64,000 nt of DNA from SB11 sp965222995 (GTDB taxonomy: Bacteria > Bacteroidota > Bacteroidia > UBA8524), in NCBI GenBank assembly GCA_965222995.1, contig OZ244977.1, positions 744,001-808,000 of the forward strand, read 5' to 3'. Of this stretch, positions 43,401-51,364 are shown one piece after another (position 1 is the stretch's first letter; every line of letters begins with the position of its first letter). Both the position numbers and the translations under genes were made by a program. The notes beneath the pieces were generated by a model that was given only the letters and a program-made list of their open reading frames with translations, was not told the origin of the DNA and searched no databases.

Positions 43401-44791
43401 AGCCTGTTTTTATCGCAGTACTGTTTTATTTTTTGTAACGGGTTGTAATTTAGTATGCCCTGCAAACGCTCGTACCTGTATTCTTTAAAAAAGTTGTATG
43501 ACGAAAAGGTAGCTGCTTCACCCTTCAAAATCATTTTAATATCAATTTTTGGTTCATCAACTTTCCATGTAATAATATCAGCATTGATTTCTACATTGTG
43601 GAAATCGTCAATAAACGGAGCACGGTAAATACCCTCATCACCTCTGGTAATAGTTACTCTTTTATCAGAAACTATATAGTTAAAATTTACTTGTGGGTGA
43701 TGGATTGTAGTACCTGAATCCAGAAAAATGGTAATACCTGCTTTATTGGTTACTACTTTTTCGTTTTTAAATACAAATAACTCTTCACCCTCAACCTGCA
43801 ACACTAATCTGTTTTTGTAATAGTATCTGAAAGTGGCAGGCTTATCTGGGGTTCCACTGGCAAGTATTTTATTACCGTGTTGTGCGTACCCACCTACGTA
43901 GCGAACTTCATTTACAAATTTGGTTATAATTAAGTCTTTTCGGTAGGAAATGAAGCGGGGATAGGAGGCATTTTCTTCATTGATAACAACATCAGAAATT
44001 TTTTCTTTTAGTTGTCCGTATACTTTGCTGGTTAAGTACTCACTATTATAAAATTCAACTGAATCGGCAGTAAATTGTCCTCTATCAAGGTTGATGTCGT
44101 ATTTACCAAATTTGGCAAAACAAGTAGCGGAAGAAACACCAGCTCTTTCCCACGTTATTTTGCCTCCTTTACCTTCCCATTTATAATTATCCAGATAGAA
44201 AACACCGCTGGTTTCATAAATAGTGTTGGAGTCTTGAGCAGAAACCCCTTTAATATCTGTTTTATCAAATACTACTGATGGTAGTCCTTTTGTTTGAATG
44301 AATTTAAAATCTTCTGATAATGCGTACCAGGTTCTGGCTCTGGAACCGTTAATGGCTTTGTGTTGCATAAAAGCCAATGAAGCTTTTATAAACTTACCCA
44401 TTTTTCTGCTACGCCCTTTATAATACGTTTTAAGCAATTGGTCCCACTGGAGGTAATGGCTCTCCATTTTTCCTCGGTCTGTAAATGCTATCGCTGTATT
44501 TAAAAAGTTTTCAAAGTCTGGTGTAGCCCGCATTCTTTTGCGAAGCATTTCATTGCAGGTAATTATAATACGTTGCAGTTGAGTTTCAGGTATAGCTTTG
44601 GCATCCCATTTGGCTTTGAAAGCTAAAAAAACCTTTTCACCACTTTCGTTTTTTTTGTCAGTCATAAAAGCCTTTAATTCTTTTAAAAAAACTTCAGGCT
44701 CTCTGCCGAAGCTTTTCTGACTAAATAATTGTGACGAACAACTAATTAGAATTAAACTGATTATAAACGTATATAAATTTTTATTTGCCAT
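40427..44791 (-). CDS. Very large exported protein of unknown function (about 1454 residues)
   Basis: The start MANKNLYTFIISLILISC at 44791 is preferred to one eight codons upstream; it gives a signal peptide with either a lipobox (LISC, Cys18) or an ordinary cleavage site after LFSQ. Residues about 30-180 are helical and basic (TQLQRIIITCNEMLRKRMRA); the rest is a very long series of short beta segments with repeated asides such as GGKITWERAG, NLDRGQFTADSVEFYNSE and LGQKKFTADTSTLVIKS, reminiscent of OstA/LptA-like beta folds. There is no T9SS sorting domain and no barrel-like C-terminus (it ends RRFLRNFGE). I do not recognise a named family. The gene lies between prmA and plsY and overlaps prmA by 11 bases. 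Confidence 0.85.
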   Translation of the reverse strand: MANKNLYTFIISLILISCSSQLFSQKSFGREPEVFLKELKAFMTDKKNESGEKVFLAFKAKWDAKAIPETQLQRIIITCNEMLRKRMRATPDFENFLNTAIAFTDRGKMESHYLQWDQLLKTYYKGRSRKMGKFIKASLAFMQHKAINGSRARTWYALSEDFKFIQTKGLPSVVFDKTDIKGVSAQDSNTIYETSGVFYLDNYKWEGKGGKITWERAGVSSATCFAKFGKYDINLDRGQFTADSVEFYNSEYLTSKVYGQLKEKISDVVINEENASYPRFISYRKDLIITKFVNEVRYVGGYAQHGNKILASGTPDKPATFRYYYKNRLVLQVEGEELFVFKNEKVVTNKAGITIFLDSGTTIHHPQVNFNYIVSDKRVTITRGDEGIYRAPFIDDFHNVEINADIITWKVDEPKIDIKMILKGEAATFSSYNFFKEYRYERLQGILNYNPLQKIKQYCDKNRLKEFNLNDYAKFAGSRPENLVPQFIILHDGGYLKFNPKTRDVKIYEKTFNYVNSHYKRTDYDVISFQSIIAGLPNASIDLESFAMKVEGVPQIKFSDSQTVYVVPTEQRFKLKRNREMELAGKVRAGRFEFFGKGFNFNYRKFTIDMDNVDSMRFFFPDEDNRLVKVNSVLQDISGTLFIDQQFNKSGLKEYSEYPIFKSNKGSKVYYDHPTTFGGVYNRDQFYFSVDPFTIDSLDNFTRSGIRFPGTFRSAAIFPDMEETLILMDDYSLGFIKTFTSPMYKGTATSDMTINLSNQGLLGKGTIDFAGSVSKSDKFMMFPDSTNGFTESFELKASSLNPGAKGKNLYMHWEPYSDRMSQFTIDDPIELYSDARFYGEYILGKKGSRANGDIHFNDAILGSRDMSLGQKKFTADTSTLVIKSIDTGKYAFRAVNVNADVNMEKRIGDFKALGEGANSEFPYNSYKGSLNEFKWDIKKKTLQFIAPPGTPDEKQYFVSTNLSQDSLKFISKDALYDLNTYVLYANKVPYINIADARAIPDSGKVVIRQYGAMDTLHRSKLIVDTSNKYHTLYDCNLFVVGKYEYYGNGYYDYIDRSDKKNKILFNDVRSEKLTKRTRGQGYINVPHNFTLSPHIKYKGDVFISGANKGLEFDGFFLADTKLKEPLTWWTRHTQIIAPDSVNLWINQPINEDKKDLFTGFCIANDTSLMYPMLFSRKRNYSDGEILNVNKGVFYFDDASGEYVFGDSAKIYAKSPKGNYFSYNVDVEEMYGEGKLNFDIETQKLTLDAAGNIKHYMKDSSFELKTVLLIDFPLPKPVKTYIEEHFVANSASAPSNVENLPYITKALAEILNEKDYKKVVEGINKTNYIDVTKSLAKSMLITDATFEWNAGAKSFLCEGPLGISNLGKEKIGKKIEGKIQIRRKRSGDELYIYLVSGSGDWFFFNYVRKKMYILSSDNEFMRLYKENIGEIKEKNYRLGIATEQGKRRFLRNFGE

Positions 44792-45614
44792 TATTGTATG
44801 TAAATATTGCTGCACACCAATTGCTATTGCTTCTATTGCTTAACAGTGTGAAACCGTATTTTATTGCTTCGTTTTTAATATCTTCCAAATCGGTATCATA
44901 AAAACCTGAAACAATTAGTTTGCCATTTGGGTTGAGCATTTTGGCGTAGTGCTTTATATATGCAAGATTTATATTTTTTGTAATGTTTGATAGTATCATA
45001 TCATAGTTTTCATCTTTCACATCATCAATCTCACCAAATATAATTTCGCCCTTTTGCACTTTGTTATTGTGCAAGTTTTCTAAGGTGTTTTTGTACGCCC
45101 ATTCATCATTATCAACTGCTGCTACTTTTTTGGCTCCCATTTTATGGGCTAAAATGGTTAGTAGGCCTGTGCCGCAGCCCATATCTAACACCTCTTTGTC
45201 TCTAAAATCACTTAGTAACATCAACTCTATCATTTGTGATGTTGTTGCGTGGTGCCCTGTGCCGAATGACATTTTGGGTTGAATTACAATCTCATAAGGA
45301 TATTGGGGCTTAGGGTTATGGAAACTAGCTCGTATATAGCATTTATCGCCTACAACAATAGGTTGATAATTACTTTCCCATGTTTCATTCCAGTTTTTGT
45401 TCTCTAGCTCACTTTTAACAACTTTTCGTACATCAATATTATAATAGCTCAGTATACCGGCAAATTCTTCATGGTTGTATACTTTATCATCAATATAAGC
45501 TTTAATTAGCTCATCCTCTTGCAAAAAGCTGTCGAAATTAATCTGGGTTAGCTCAGCAATAAGTATTTCACCGATTTCAGTATTACAAGGAATTACAAAC
45601 TCGAGATACTGCAT
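44781..45614 (-). CDS. prmA: Ribosomal protein L11 methyltransferase
   Basis: 277 residues. The SAM-binding core VLDMGCGTGLLTILAHKMGA is preceded by the PrmA-typical QPKMSFGTGHHATTSQM, and DMILSNITKNI follows. It trimethylates ribosomal protein L11 in model bacteria. Its start shares one base with the tpiA stop, so translation is probably coupled. Confidence 0.94.
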   Translation of the reverse strand: MQYLEFVIPCNTEIGEILIAELTQINFDSFLQEDELIKAYIDDKVYNHEEFAGILSYYNIDVRKVVKSELENKNWNETWESNYQPIVVGDKCYIRASFHNPKPQYPYEIVIQPKMSFGTGHHATTSQMIELMLLSDFRDKEVLDMGCGTGLLTILAHKMGAKKVAAVDNDEWAYKNTLENLHNNKVQKGEIIFGEIDDVKDENYDMILSNITKNINLAYIKHYAKMLNPNGKLIVSGFYDTDLEDIKNEAIKYGFTLLSNRSNSNWCAAIFTYNNGK

Positions 45615-46375
45615 TAATTCATAGCTTTTATAATATCAATAAAATCACGTGCTACCATTGCAGCGCCCCCAATTAATCCGCCATCAATATCAGGTTGGGC
45701 AAAAAGTTCAGTAGCATTATTGGGCTTAACGCTACCTCCATACTGTATAGTAGTATTTTGAGCAATTTCCTCGTCATATTTATTTGCTATGGTACTGCGA
45801 ATATGTGCATGTACTTCTTGGGCTTGTTGGCTACTTGCTGTAACACCCGTACCAATTGCCCAAACAGGTTCATACGCTATAACCACTTTACTAAAATCAT
45901 CAGTACTTAAATGGAAAAGACCCTCACTTATTTGTGAGGCATTTACTGCAAAATGCTCTCCTGCTTCACGTTGGTTTAAAGTTTCACCACAGCAATAAAT
46001 AGGTGTAAGCCCGTTTTTTAGTGCTATATCTACTTTTTTAGCTAGTAAATCATTGGTTTCGTTGTGGTATTGGCGTCGTTCGCTATGCCCTATTATTACA
46101 TATTCAGCATGGTATGATTTTATCATTGCCGCTGAAACTTCGCCCGTGTAAGCTCCGCTTTCATTTGCACTGCAATCTTGTGCACCTAAGGCAACTTTAG
46201 AATCTTTTATCAGGCTATTTACTCCACTTAAATGAACAAAAGGAGGTATAATAACCACACCTGTATCAGTATTTACCTCGGCTTTGTAAATGTTTGCAAT
46301 TTCTGATGTAAGGGCTAAAGCCTCATCAGCCGTTTTATTCATTTTCCAGTTTCCTGCAATAATTTTTCTTCTCAT
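45614..46375 (-). CDS. tpiA: Triosephosphate isomerase
   Basis: Interconverts dihydroxyacetone phosphate and glyceraldehyde 3-phosphate. 253 residues. Catalytic residues are Lys11 (AGNWKMN), His97 (IIGHSERR) and Glu169 (IAYEPVWAIGTG), with the phosphate-binding loop IQYGGSVKPNN and GGLIGGAAM at the end. It lies 25 bases after the GlmU-like gene in the same operon. Confidence 0.97.
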   Translation of the reverse strand: MRRKIIAGNWKMNKTADEALALTSEIANIYKAEVNTDTGVVIIPPFVHLSGVNSLIKDSKVALGAQDCSANESGAYTGEVSAAMIKSYHAEYVIIGHSERRQYHNETNDLLAKKVDIALKNGLTPIYCCGETLNQREAGEHFAVNASQISEGLFHLSTDDFSKVVIAYEPVWAIGTGVTASSQQAQEVHAHIRSTIANKYDEEIAQNTTIQYGGSVKPNNATELFAQPDIDGGLIGGAAMVARDFIDIIKAMN

Positions 46376-46400
46376 TCAATATTTATTTATCTATTTTTCT

Positions 46401-47630
46401 TTATGCGTTTAGTGTTTGTTTTTTCTTTTCCCAAAAGCGTAATTCTGCTGTTTGCTTAAATACTTCAAGCAATACATTTTTTTCATCATCACTCAATGTT
46501 TTGCCTCTACGCTGATAAACAAGTTCTGCTGTTTCAAAAACCTTTTCAGGACGATAGGTTTCAAAACCGTGTGCACCGCCCCAAGCAAAATCAGGTATAA
46601 AAACTCTAGGAAACCCTGCCCCGAATATATTGGCACAAACACCTACTACAGTGCCGGTATTAAACATTGTATTTATACCGCACTTGCTGTGGTCTCCTAT
46701 TATCAAGCCGCAAAACTGCAGTCCTGTTTTTTTGAAGCGTTGGCTGGGGTAGTTCCATTGTTTTACTTCAGCATAGTTGTTTTTTAGGTTACTGGTATTG
46801 GTATCAGCTCCTAAATTACACCAATAGCCAATTACACTGTCCCCTACAAAACCATCATGCCCTTTGTTACTATAACCCATAATAACACTGCGGGTAACTT
46901 CTCCACCTACTTTACTATGAGGACCTATGGTTGTTGGTCCGTAAATTTTTGCGCTTAATTTGGTTTGTGCACTCTCGCACAATGCAAACGGGCCACGAAT
47001 AACACTACCTTCCATTACTGTAGCATTTTTACCTATATATATTGGACCTGTATTACCATTAAGTATGGCACATTCTACACTTGCACCTTCTTCAATAAAA
47101 ATGTTTTCTTCTCCAAGTACCTGATTGGTTTTGCTTATCGATTGGCTTTTTCTGTTTTGAGTTATAAGTTCAAAATCATTTCTCAAAGCCTTATCATTAA
47201 GCATAAAAACATCATGTGGTGCCGATATTTTTTGAATATCTATACCATCAACTTCATTAGCATTACTAAAGTGGCTTGATGGGTCAAAGTTTTTGGCTTC
47301 TTGCTCATTTAATCTTGCGGCAATGCCAACACCGTTTATAGTAAAAGCATTATTTATCGCTGTTTCAAATATTTTTGTTGCTAAAGCTTCATCAACTATT
47401 ATACTTCCATTTATCAGTAAGTTGTCTTCAGCATATTTAGTTGGAAATACTTTTGATAAATAGTCTTGTGTTTTGTGGCTGATAGTAACTTCAATACCAA
47501 GCTTATCAGCAATTGTTTGCCACCTTTCAGCAGCAGTAAAAATTCCTACTCTTAAATCAGCACAGGGGCGGGTAAATGTAAGCGGTAAAAGGTTATCTCT
47601 GTCCGTATCGTCGAAAAGTATAATATTCAT
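46401..47630 (-). CDS. GlmU-like sugar nucleotidyltransferase/acetyltransferase (Bacteroidota type)
   Basis: 409 residues from MNIILFDDTDRDNLLPLTFT; the frame extends 13 codons upstream into a terminator hairpin, so the later start is chosen. The N-terminal half is a divergent nucleotidyltransferase without the usual GxGTRM loop but with LTFTRPCADLRVGIFTAAER. The C-terminal half is a left-handed beta-helix of hexapeptide repeats (GPIYIGKNATVMEGSVIRGP). This is the alternative form of GlmU, proposed to make UDP-GlcNAc in Bacteroidota in place of classical GlmU. It heads the operon with tpiA and prmA. Confidence 0.88.
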   Translation of the reverse strand: MNIILFDDTDRDNLLPLTFTRPCADLRVGIFTAAERWQTIADKLGIEVTISHKTQDYLSKVFPTKYAEDNLLINGSIIVDEALATKIFETAINNAFTINGVGIAARLNEQEAKNFDPSSHFSNANEVDGIDIQKISAPHDVFMLNDKALRNDFELITQNRKSQSISKTNQVLGEENIFIEEGASVECAILNGNTGPIYIGKNATVMEGSVIRGPFALCESAQTKLSAKIYGPTTIGPHSKVGGEVTRSVIMGYSNKGHDGFVGDSVIGYWCNLGADTNTSNLKNNYAEVKQWNYPSQRFKKTGLQFCGLIIGDHSKCGINTMFNTGTVVGVCANIFGAGFPRVFIPDFAWGGAHGFETYRPEKVFETAELVYQRRGKTLSDDEKNVLLEVFKQTAELRFWEKKKQTLNA

Positions 47631-47648
47631 GCGTGCCAAATAAGTAAA

Positions 47649-47676
47649 AAGCCCCATGCTTATAAGCATGGGGCTT
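47649..47676 (-). terminator. Terminator of rpmE2
   Basis: A perfect 28-bp palindrome (arm AAGCCCCATGCTTA). On the minus strand it is followed by TTTTTACTTA. It lies 40 bases after the rpmE2 stop and 19 bases before the start of the GlmU-like gene, so it should separate the ribosomal-protein transcript from the operon below. Confidence 0.85.
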
Positions 47677-47716
47677 CAATAATATGAAATAAGTATTAAA
47701 TGAATAAGTAGAATAC

Positions 47717-47965
47717 TTATTTTTTAGCGTAACGCTTGCGGAATTTGTCGATTCTTCCGGCAGTATCAATAAGATTTGATTTACCTGTGAAGAATGGGTG
47801 AGATTTATGAGAAATCTCTAATTTGTATAACGGATACTCGTTTCCGTCTTCCCAAGTAATAGTGTCTTTGGTTTCAACTGTTGAGCGAGTAAGGAAAGAA
47901 TAGTCGCAAGACATATCTTTAAATACTACTAAACGGTAATTGCTTGGATGTATATCTGGTTTCAT
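47717..47965 (-). CDS. rpmE2: Ribosomal protein bL31, type B
   Basis: 82 residues from MKPDIHPSNYRLVVFKDMSC. The start is fixed by the family and by a promoter at 47994-48023, which lies downstream of the longer frame's start (48016). It lacks the CxxC zinc pair of type A L31 and has the type B signature YKLEISHKSHPFFTG and RIDKFRKRYAKK. It is flanked by its own promoter and terminator, so it is a single-gene transcript. Confidence 0.95.
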   Translation of the reverse strand: MKPDIHPSNYRLVVFKDMSCDYSFLTRSTVETKDTITWEDGNEYPLYKLEISHKSHPFFTGKSNLIDTAGRIDKFRKRYAKK

Positions 47966-47993
47966 CTTCTTTTCTTTCGATTTTAAAGGACGG

Positions 47994-48023
47994 CAAAGGT
48001 AGCAATCTTTATACAAAAAACAA
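47994..48023 (-). promoter_or_regulatory. Promoter of rpmE2
   Basis: Minus-strand TTG (48023-48021), a 19-base spacer and TACCTTTG (48001-47994): the best match to the Bacteroidota -33/-7 pattern in the window. Expected transcript start near 47988, leaving a leader of about 23 bases. Confidence 0.65.
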
Positions 48024-48048
48024 TTCTGCTAAATGCTTTTAATTTTAT

Positions 48049-48444
48049 TTAACCTTTTATCTTTTTTATCCATCCAATAACAGGGGGTACACCTTCTAAG
48101 TCTTCTAGGTGAGCCTTGTATTTGTATAAGTTACCTTGGACTTCAATTATATCAATAAACAATTTTCTATCAGGAAAATGATTAGATACATCATCCGTAC
48201 TGGAAACGTATTTTAAATAGTACGAACATGTACTAGTCCAAATTATTTTCAACTCTACTTTAATACCTGTTGTTTCATGGTATTCCATCTGTTTATCTGC
48301 ACTTCTAACTATAGTTATTCGCACATCGTTTTTGTTACCATCAAGTGTTAAAAAGCGCCCTTCTTTAAATTTTTCACAATCTAAATTTTGTGCTTCTGCA
48401 CTTATAGATATTAACAAAAGAGCTATACATAATATGTATTTCAT
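48049..48444 (-). CDS. Small secreted protein of unknown function
   Basis: 131 residues with a signal peptide ending SAEAQ (residue 19). The mature part has three cysteines apart from the signal region or fewer (DCEKFKEGRFLTL near the start, STCSYYLKYVSS in the middle) and a beta-rich C-terminus (LFIDIIEVQGNLYKYKAHL). I do not recognise the family. It overlaps the stop of the GH3-family gene by four bases (ATGA), so it is translated from the same mRNA. Confidence 0.75.
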   Translation of the reverse strand: MKYILCIALLLISISAEAQNLDCEKFKEGRFLTLDGNKNDVRITIVRSADKQMEYHETTGIKVELKIIWTSTCSYYLKYVSSTDDVSNHFPDRKLFIDIIEVQGNLYKYKAHLEDLEGVPPVIGWIKKIKG

Positions 48445-49925
48445 TGTGGTAATTTATCAGCAATCTTTCTATCATTACTTAGTCGGGGTACTTTGTTTTG
48501 CCCTCCTAGTTTACCCTCAGCCTTCATATAGTTTATAAAAGTATTTTTGGGTACGCTGTTTAGTTTCAATGGTTGCAAAATATTACCTCTTACCAAATCA
48601 AAGTAATAGGTGTTCTTTTTTTGTAAGGCTTCATCTACTTTTTTAGCAAAAGCAGCTAAGTCCTTTGGCTCATTACCAAACTCTACAAACCACTCGTGGT
48701 AACTTTGCCCCTTTGTTTGAGATACAAACGGAGCAACTGTAAACTCCACAACATCAACCCCTTCTTCATTTGCAACGCCCATAAGTGCGTGTTCAACCTC
48801 TTCACCTATAACATGTTCTCCAAAAGCGGATATAAAGTGCTTTATGCGCCCCGTAACAATTAAACGATAAGGTGAGGTGCTTACAAACTTTACCGTATCG
48901 CCAATGCTGTAGCCCCATAAGCCCGCGTTGGTATTTAATATAATAGCATAGTTTACTCCAACCTGCACATCTTTCAGGCTTATTCGGGTAGAGTTCTCGT
49001 TAAAATATTCATCAGTAGGTATAAATTCATAAAAAATACCTTCGTTCAATACTAATAATAGTCCCTCTTCTGTTTGGGTGTCTTGGTAAGCAATAAACCC
49101 TTCTGATGCAGGGTAGGTTTCTATGGTATCTAGCTCTTTACCAATACTTTCAATTAGTTTTTTGCGGTAGGGTTCAAAATTTACTCCACCATATACAAAC
49201 AAATTAAAGTTTGGGAAGATGTCTTTTATTTTTTTACCTGAACGTTCAACAAGTTTGTCAAAATACATTTGTACCCAAGGCGGGATACCGCTAATAAGCG
49301 TCATATTTTTATCAATAGTCTCATCAACAATAGCTTCAACTTTTTTTTCCCAGTCCTCAATACAATTGGTTTCATAGGAGGGGAGTTGGTTGCGCCTTAA
49401 ATATTGCGGTACATGATGATTTACAATGCCTGATAACCTGCCTGTGAGAATATTGTTTTTCTTTTCAAGTGTAGGGCTACCCGATAGAAAAATGAGACTC
49501 CCGTCTACAAATGAGGCGTTTCCTGTTTCATGTATATACAGCAACAAAGCATTTCTTGCACAATTTATATGGTTGGGCATAGATTCTTTGCTTATGGGTA
49601 TATATTTAGCTCCTGATGTAGTGCCGGAGGTTTTAGAAAGGTATAAAGGTTTACCTTTCCATGTAATATCGCTTTCTCCTGCTACAATTCTATCAATATA
49701 TGGGCGTAGAGCTTCATAATCCCTTACAGGTACTTGTGTTTTAAACTCGTCATAGGTAGTATTGGGTCGTATGTTATGGTCTTTACCAAACTGTGTAGTA
49801 GCCAAAACCGCCATGTGGTTTTTAAACACTTTGTTTTGAGCTTCAATTGGTTGGCTTGCCCATTTTTTTACTTGCTTTGATACAAAAGCAGCAAATGGTT
49901 TGGCTAAAAATGATTTTAATCCCAT
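48441..49925 (-). CDS. GH3 auxin-responsive promoter family protein (adenylate-forming)
   Basis: 494 residues. Related to plant GH3 acyl-amido synthetases, which adenylate a carboxylate and join it to an amino acid. The ATP-binding motif SKTSGTTSGAKYIPISKES is at about residues 108-126, with ETYPASEGFIAYQD and LWGYSIGDTVKFVSTSPYRL later. Bacterial members are common in Bacteroidota; their substrates are unknown. Length is close to the bacterial norm. It is divergent from the SDR gene at 50050 and co-transcribed with a small secreted protein. Confidence 0.88.
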   Translation of the reverse strand: MGLKSFLAKPFAAFVSKQVKKWASQPIEAQNKVFKNHMAVLATTQFGKDHNIRPNTTYDEFKTQVPVRDYEALRPYIDRIVAGESDITWKGKPLYLSKTSGTTSGAKYIPISKESMPNHINCARNALLLYIHETGNASFVDGSLIFLSGSPTLEKKNNILTGRLSGIVNHHVPQYLRRNQLPSYETNCIEDWEKKVEAIVDETIDKNMTLISGIPPWVQMYFDKLVERSGKKIKDIFPNFNLFVYGGVNFEPYRKKLIESIGKELDTIETYPASEGFIAYQDTQTEEGLLLVLNEGIFYEFIPTDEYFNENSTRISLKDVQVGVNYAIILNTNAGLWGYSIGDTVKFVSTSPYRLIVTGRIKHFISAFGEHVIGEEVEHALMGVANEEGVDVVEFTVAPFVSQTKGQSYHEWFVEFGNEPKDLAAFAKKVDEALQKKNTYYFDLVRGNILQPLKLNSVPKNTFINYMKAEGKLGGQNKVPRLSNDRKIADKLPQ

Positions 49926-50049
49926 TTGGGCTGCAATTTAATCCTTTGCATACAAATTACTTTCGATTTGAGGTATGATTATGACTTACATCATTTTAAA
50001 TTTTAATGATGAGGGAGATATTTGAACACATAGCTTAATAAGAAAAAAA

Positions 50050-50799
50050 ATGGAACAATTATTAAAAGGAAAAGTTGCTATTGTTACGGGTGGAGCATCA
50101 GGAATAGGTGAAGCTACCACTCTATTGTTTGCCCAACATGGAGCAAAGGTTGTTGTTGCTGATGTAAATGAGGCAGGCGTAAATATAGCGGCTAAAATTA
50201 AGAATGACGGCGATGAAGCCATATTTATTAAAACCAATGTTTCTGATGCAAAACAGTGCCAACAATTGGTTGAAAAAACAGTAGAGCATTATGGGAAATT
50301 AGACGTAGCGTGCAACAATGCCGGAGTGGGAGGAGAGCAAAACGCCATTGCTGATATGAGCATAGAGGGTTGGGATAATGTGATAGATATAAACCTTAAT
50401 AGTGTTTTCTATTGCATGAAGTATGAAATATTAGAAATGCTGAAAAGTGGTGGAGGAACTATGGTAAATATGGCTTCTATTTTAGGTAATGTCGGTTTCC
50501 CTTCAGCAGCTGGATACGTAGCAGCTAAACATGGTTTACTTGGGCTTACTAAAAATGCTGCCCTTGAATATTCAGCACAAGGCATACGTACAAATGCAAT
50601 TGGACCTGCTTTTATTGAAACTCCTTTGCTAAGTGAGATAGATGGACAAACAAAAACATTCTTAATTCAGCAACACCCAATAGGAAGAATGGGCAAACCA
50701 GAAGAAGTAGCTGAGTTAGTTTTATGGCTAAGTTCAAATAAATCATCATTTGTTACTGGTAGCTATTACCCTATTGACGGAGGATATCTTTCTAAATAG
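50050..50799 (+). CDS. Short-chain dehydrogenase/reductase
   Basis: 249 residues of the classical SDR type. Cofactor motif VTGGASGIGEATTL at about 12-25, NNAG at about 91, catalytic serine in NMASILGNVG and YxxxK in AGYVAAKHGLLG, and the C-terminal FVTGSYYPIDGGYLSK. An acidic residue after the second strand (VVADVNEAG) suggests NAD(H) preference. The substrate is not known; FabG- or glucose-dehydrogenase-like labels would be guesses. Its stop directly abuts the stop of cdd on the other strand. Confidence 0.9.
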   Translation: MEQLLKGKVAIVTGGASGIGEATTLLFAQHGAKVVVADVNEAGVNIAAKIKNDGDEAIFIKTNVSDAKQCQQLVEKTVEHYGKLDVACNNAGVGGEQNAIADMSIEGWDNVIDINLNSVFYCMKYEILEMLKSGGGTMVNMASILGNVGFPSAAGYVAAKHGLLGLTKNAALEYSAQGIRTNAIGPAFIETPLLSEIDGQTKTFLIQQHPIGRMGKPEEVAELVLWLSSNKSSFVTGSYYPIDGGYLSK

Positions 50800-51282
50800 T
50801 TATACCAGTTCAGAAGTAAACTGCCATGGCATAAAAGTTTTTACACCACCGGCAACATATATAACACCTGTTTCGCCGGAAAGTACTATGGTAATTGGGT
50901 GTTTAAAGCGCATTTCAGTTTCAGCCATTACTTGTAGGCAAGCCCCGCAAGAGGTGGGAGGGTGATTTACAATTCCTTTTCCGCTTTTTGCTGCTATTGC
51001 CAACAGTATAGGCTTGTTATTAGGATACTTTGCACCTGCTGCAAAAAGGGCAACCCTTTCTGCACATAGTCCTGAAGGGTATGCAATATTTTCTTGGTTG
51101 GTTCCTGTAACTATTTCACCATTGTCTAATAAAACAGCACACGATACCTTAAAATTAGAGTAAGGAGAATATGAGTTTTGCAAATTTTGTTTGGCAATTT
51201 GCAAGAGTTTTTTTTGTTCACCAGCTAGTGATTCCTCATTTTCAAACTCATACAACTTGCTCTCAAATTTTAGCTCTCTCAT
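50800..51282 (-). CDS. cdd: Cytidine deaminase
   Basis: 160 residues. Converts cytidine and deoxycytidine to the uridine forms in pyrimidine salvage. Zinc-binding and catalytic residues are in GLCAERVALFAAGA (CAE) and PTSCGACLQVM (CxxC), and SPYSNFKVSCAVLLDNG is the substrate-binding stretch. Length fits the tetrameric class. A divergent saccharopine dehydrogenase gene starts 82 bases away. Confidence 0.94.
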   Translation of the reverse strand: MRELKFESKLYEFENEESLAGEQKKLLQIAKQNLQNSYSPYSNFKVSCAVLLDNGEIVTGTNQENIAYPSGLCAERVALFAAGAKYPNNKPILLAIAAKSGKGIVNHPPTSCGACLQVMAETEMRFKHPITIVLSGETGVIYVAGGVKTFMPWQFTSELV

Positions 51283-51331
51283 TACGTTAGCGATTTTTTA
51301 ATAAACAGTTAAGCGAATGTAAAATTTAACA

Positions 51332-51360
51332 TTGAAATTCATCTCGATGTTTTAGTTTTG
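51332..51360 (+). promoter_or_regulatory. Promoter of the saccharopine dehydrogenase gene
   Basis: TTG (51332-51334), an 18-base spacer and TAGTTTTG (51353-51360) match the Bacteroidota pattern. The -7 box ends four bases before the ATG at 51365, predicting a leaderless transcript. Confidence 0.55.
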
Positions 51361-51364
51361 CCCA

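Noticed and set aside
47966..48016. Longer start for bL31
   Set aside because: The promoter at 47994-48023 lies downstream of that start, and the family begins at MKPDIHP.
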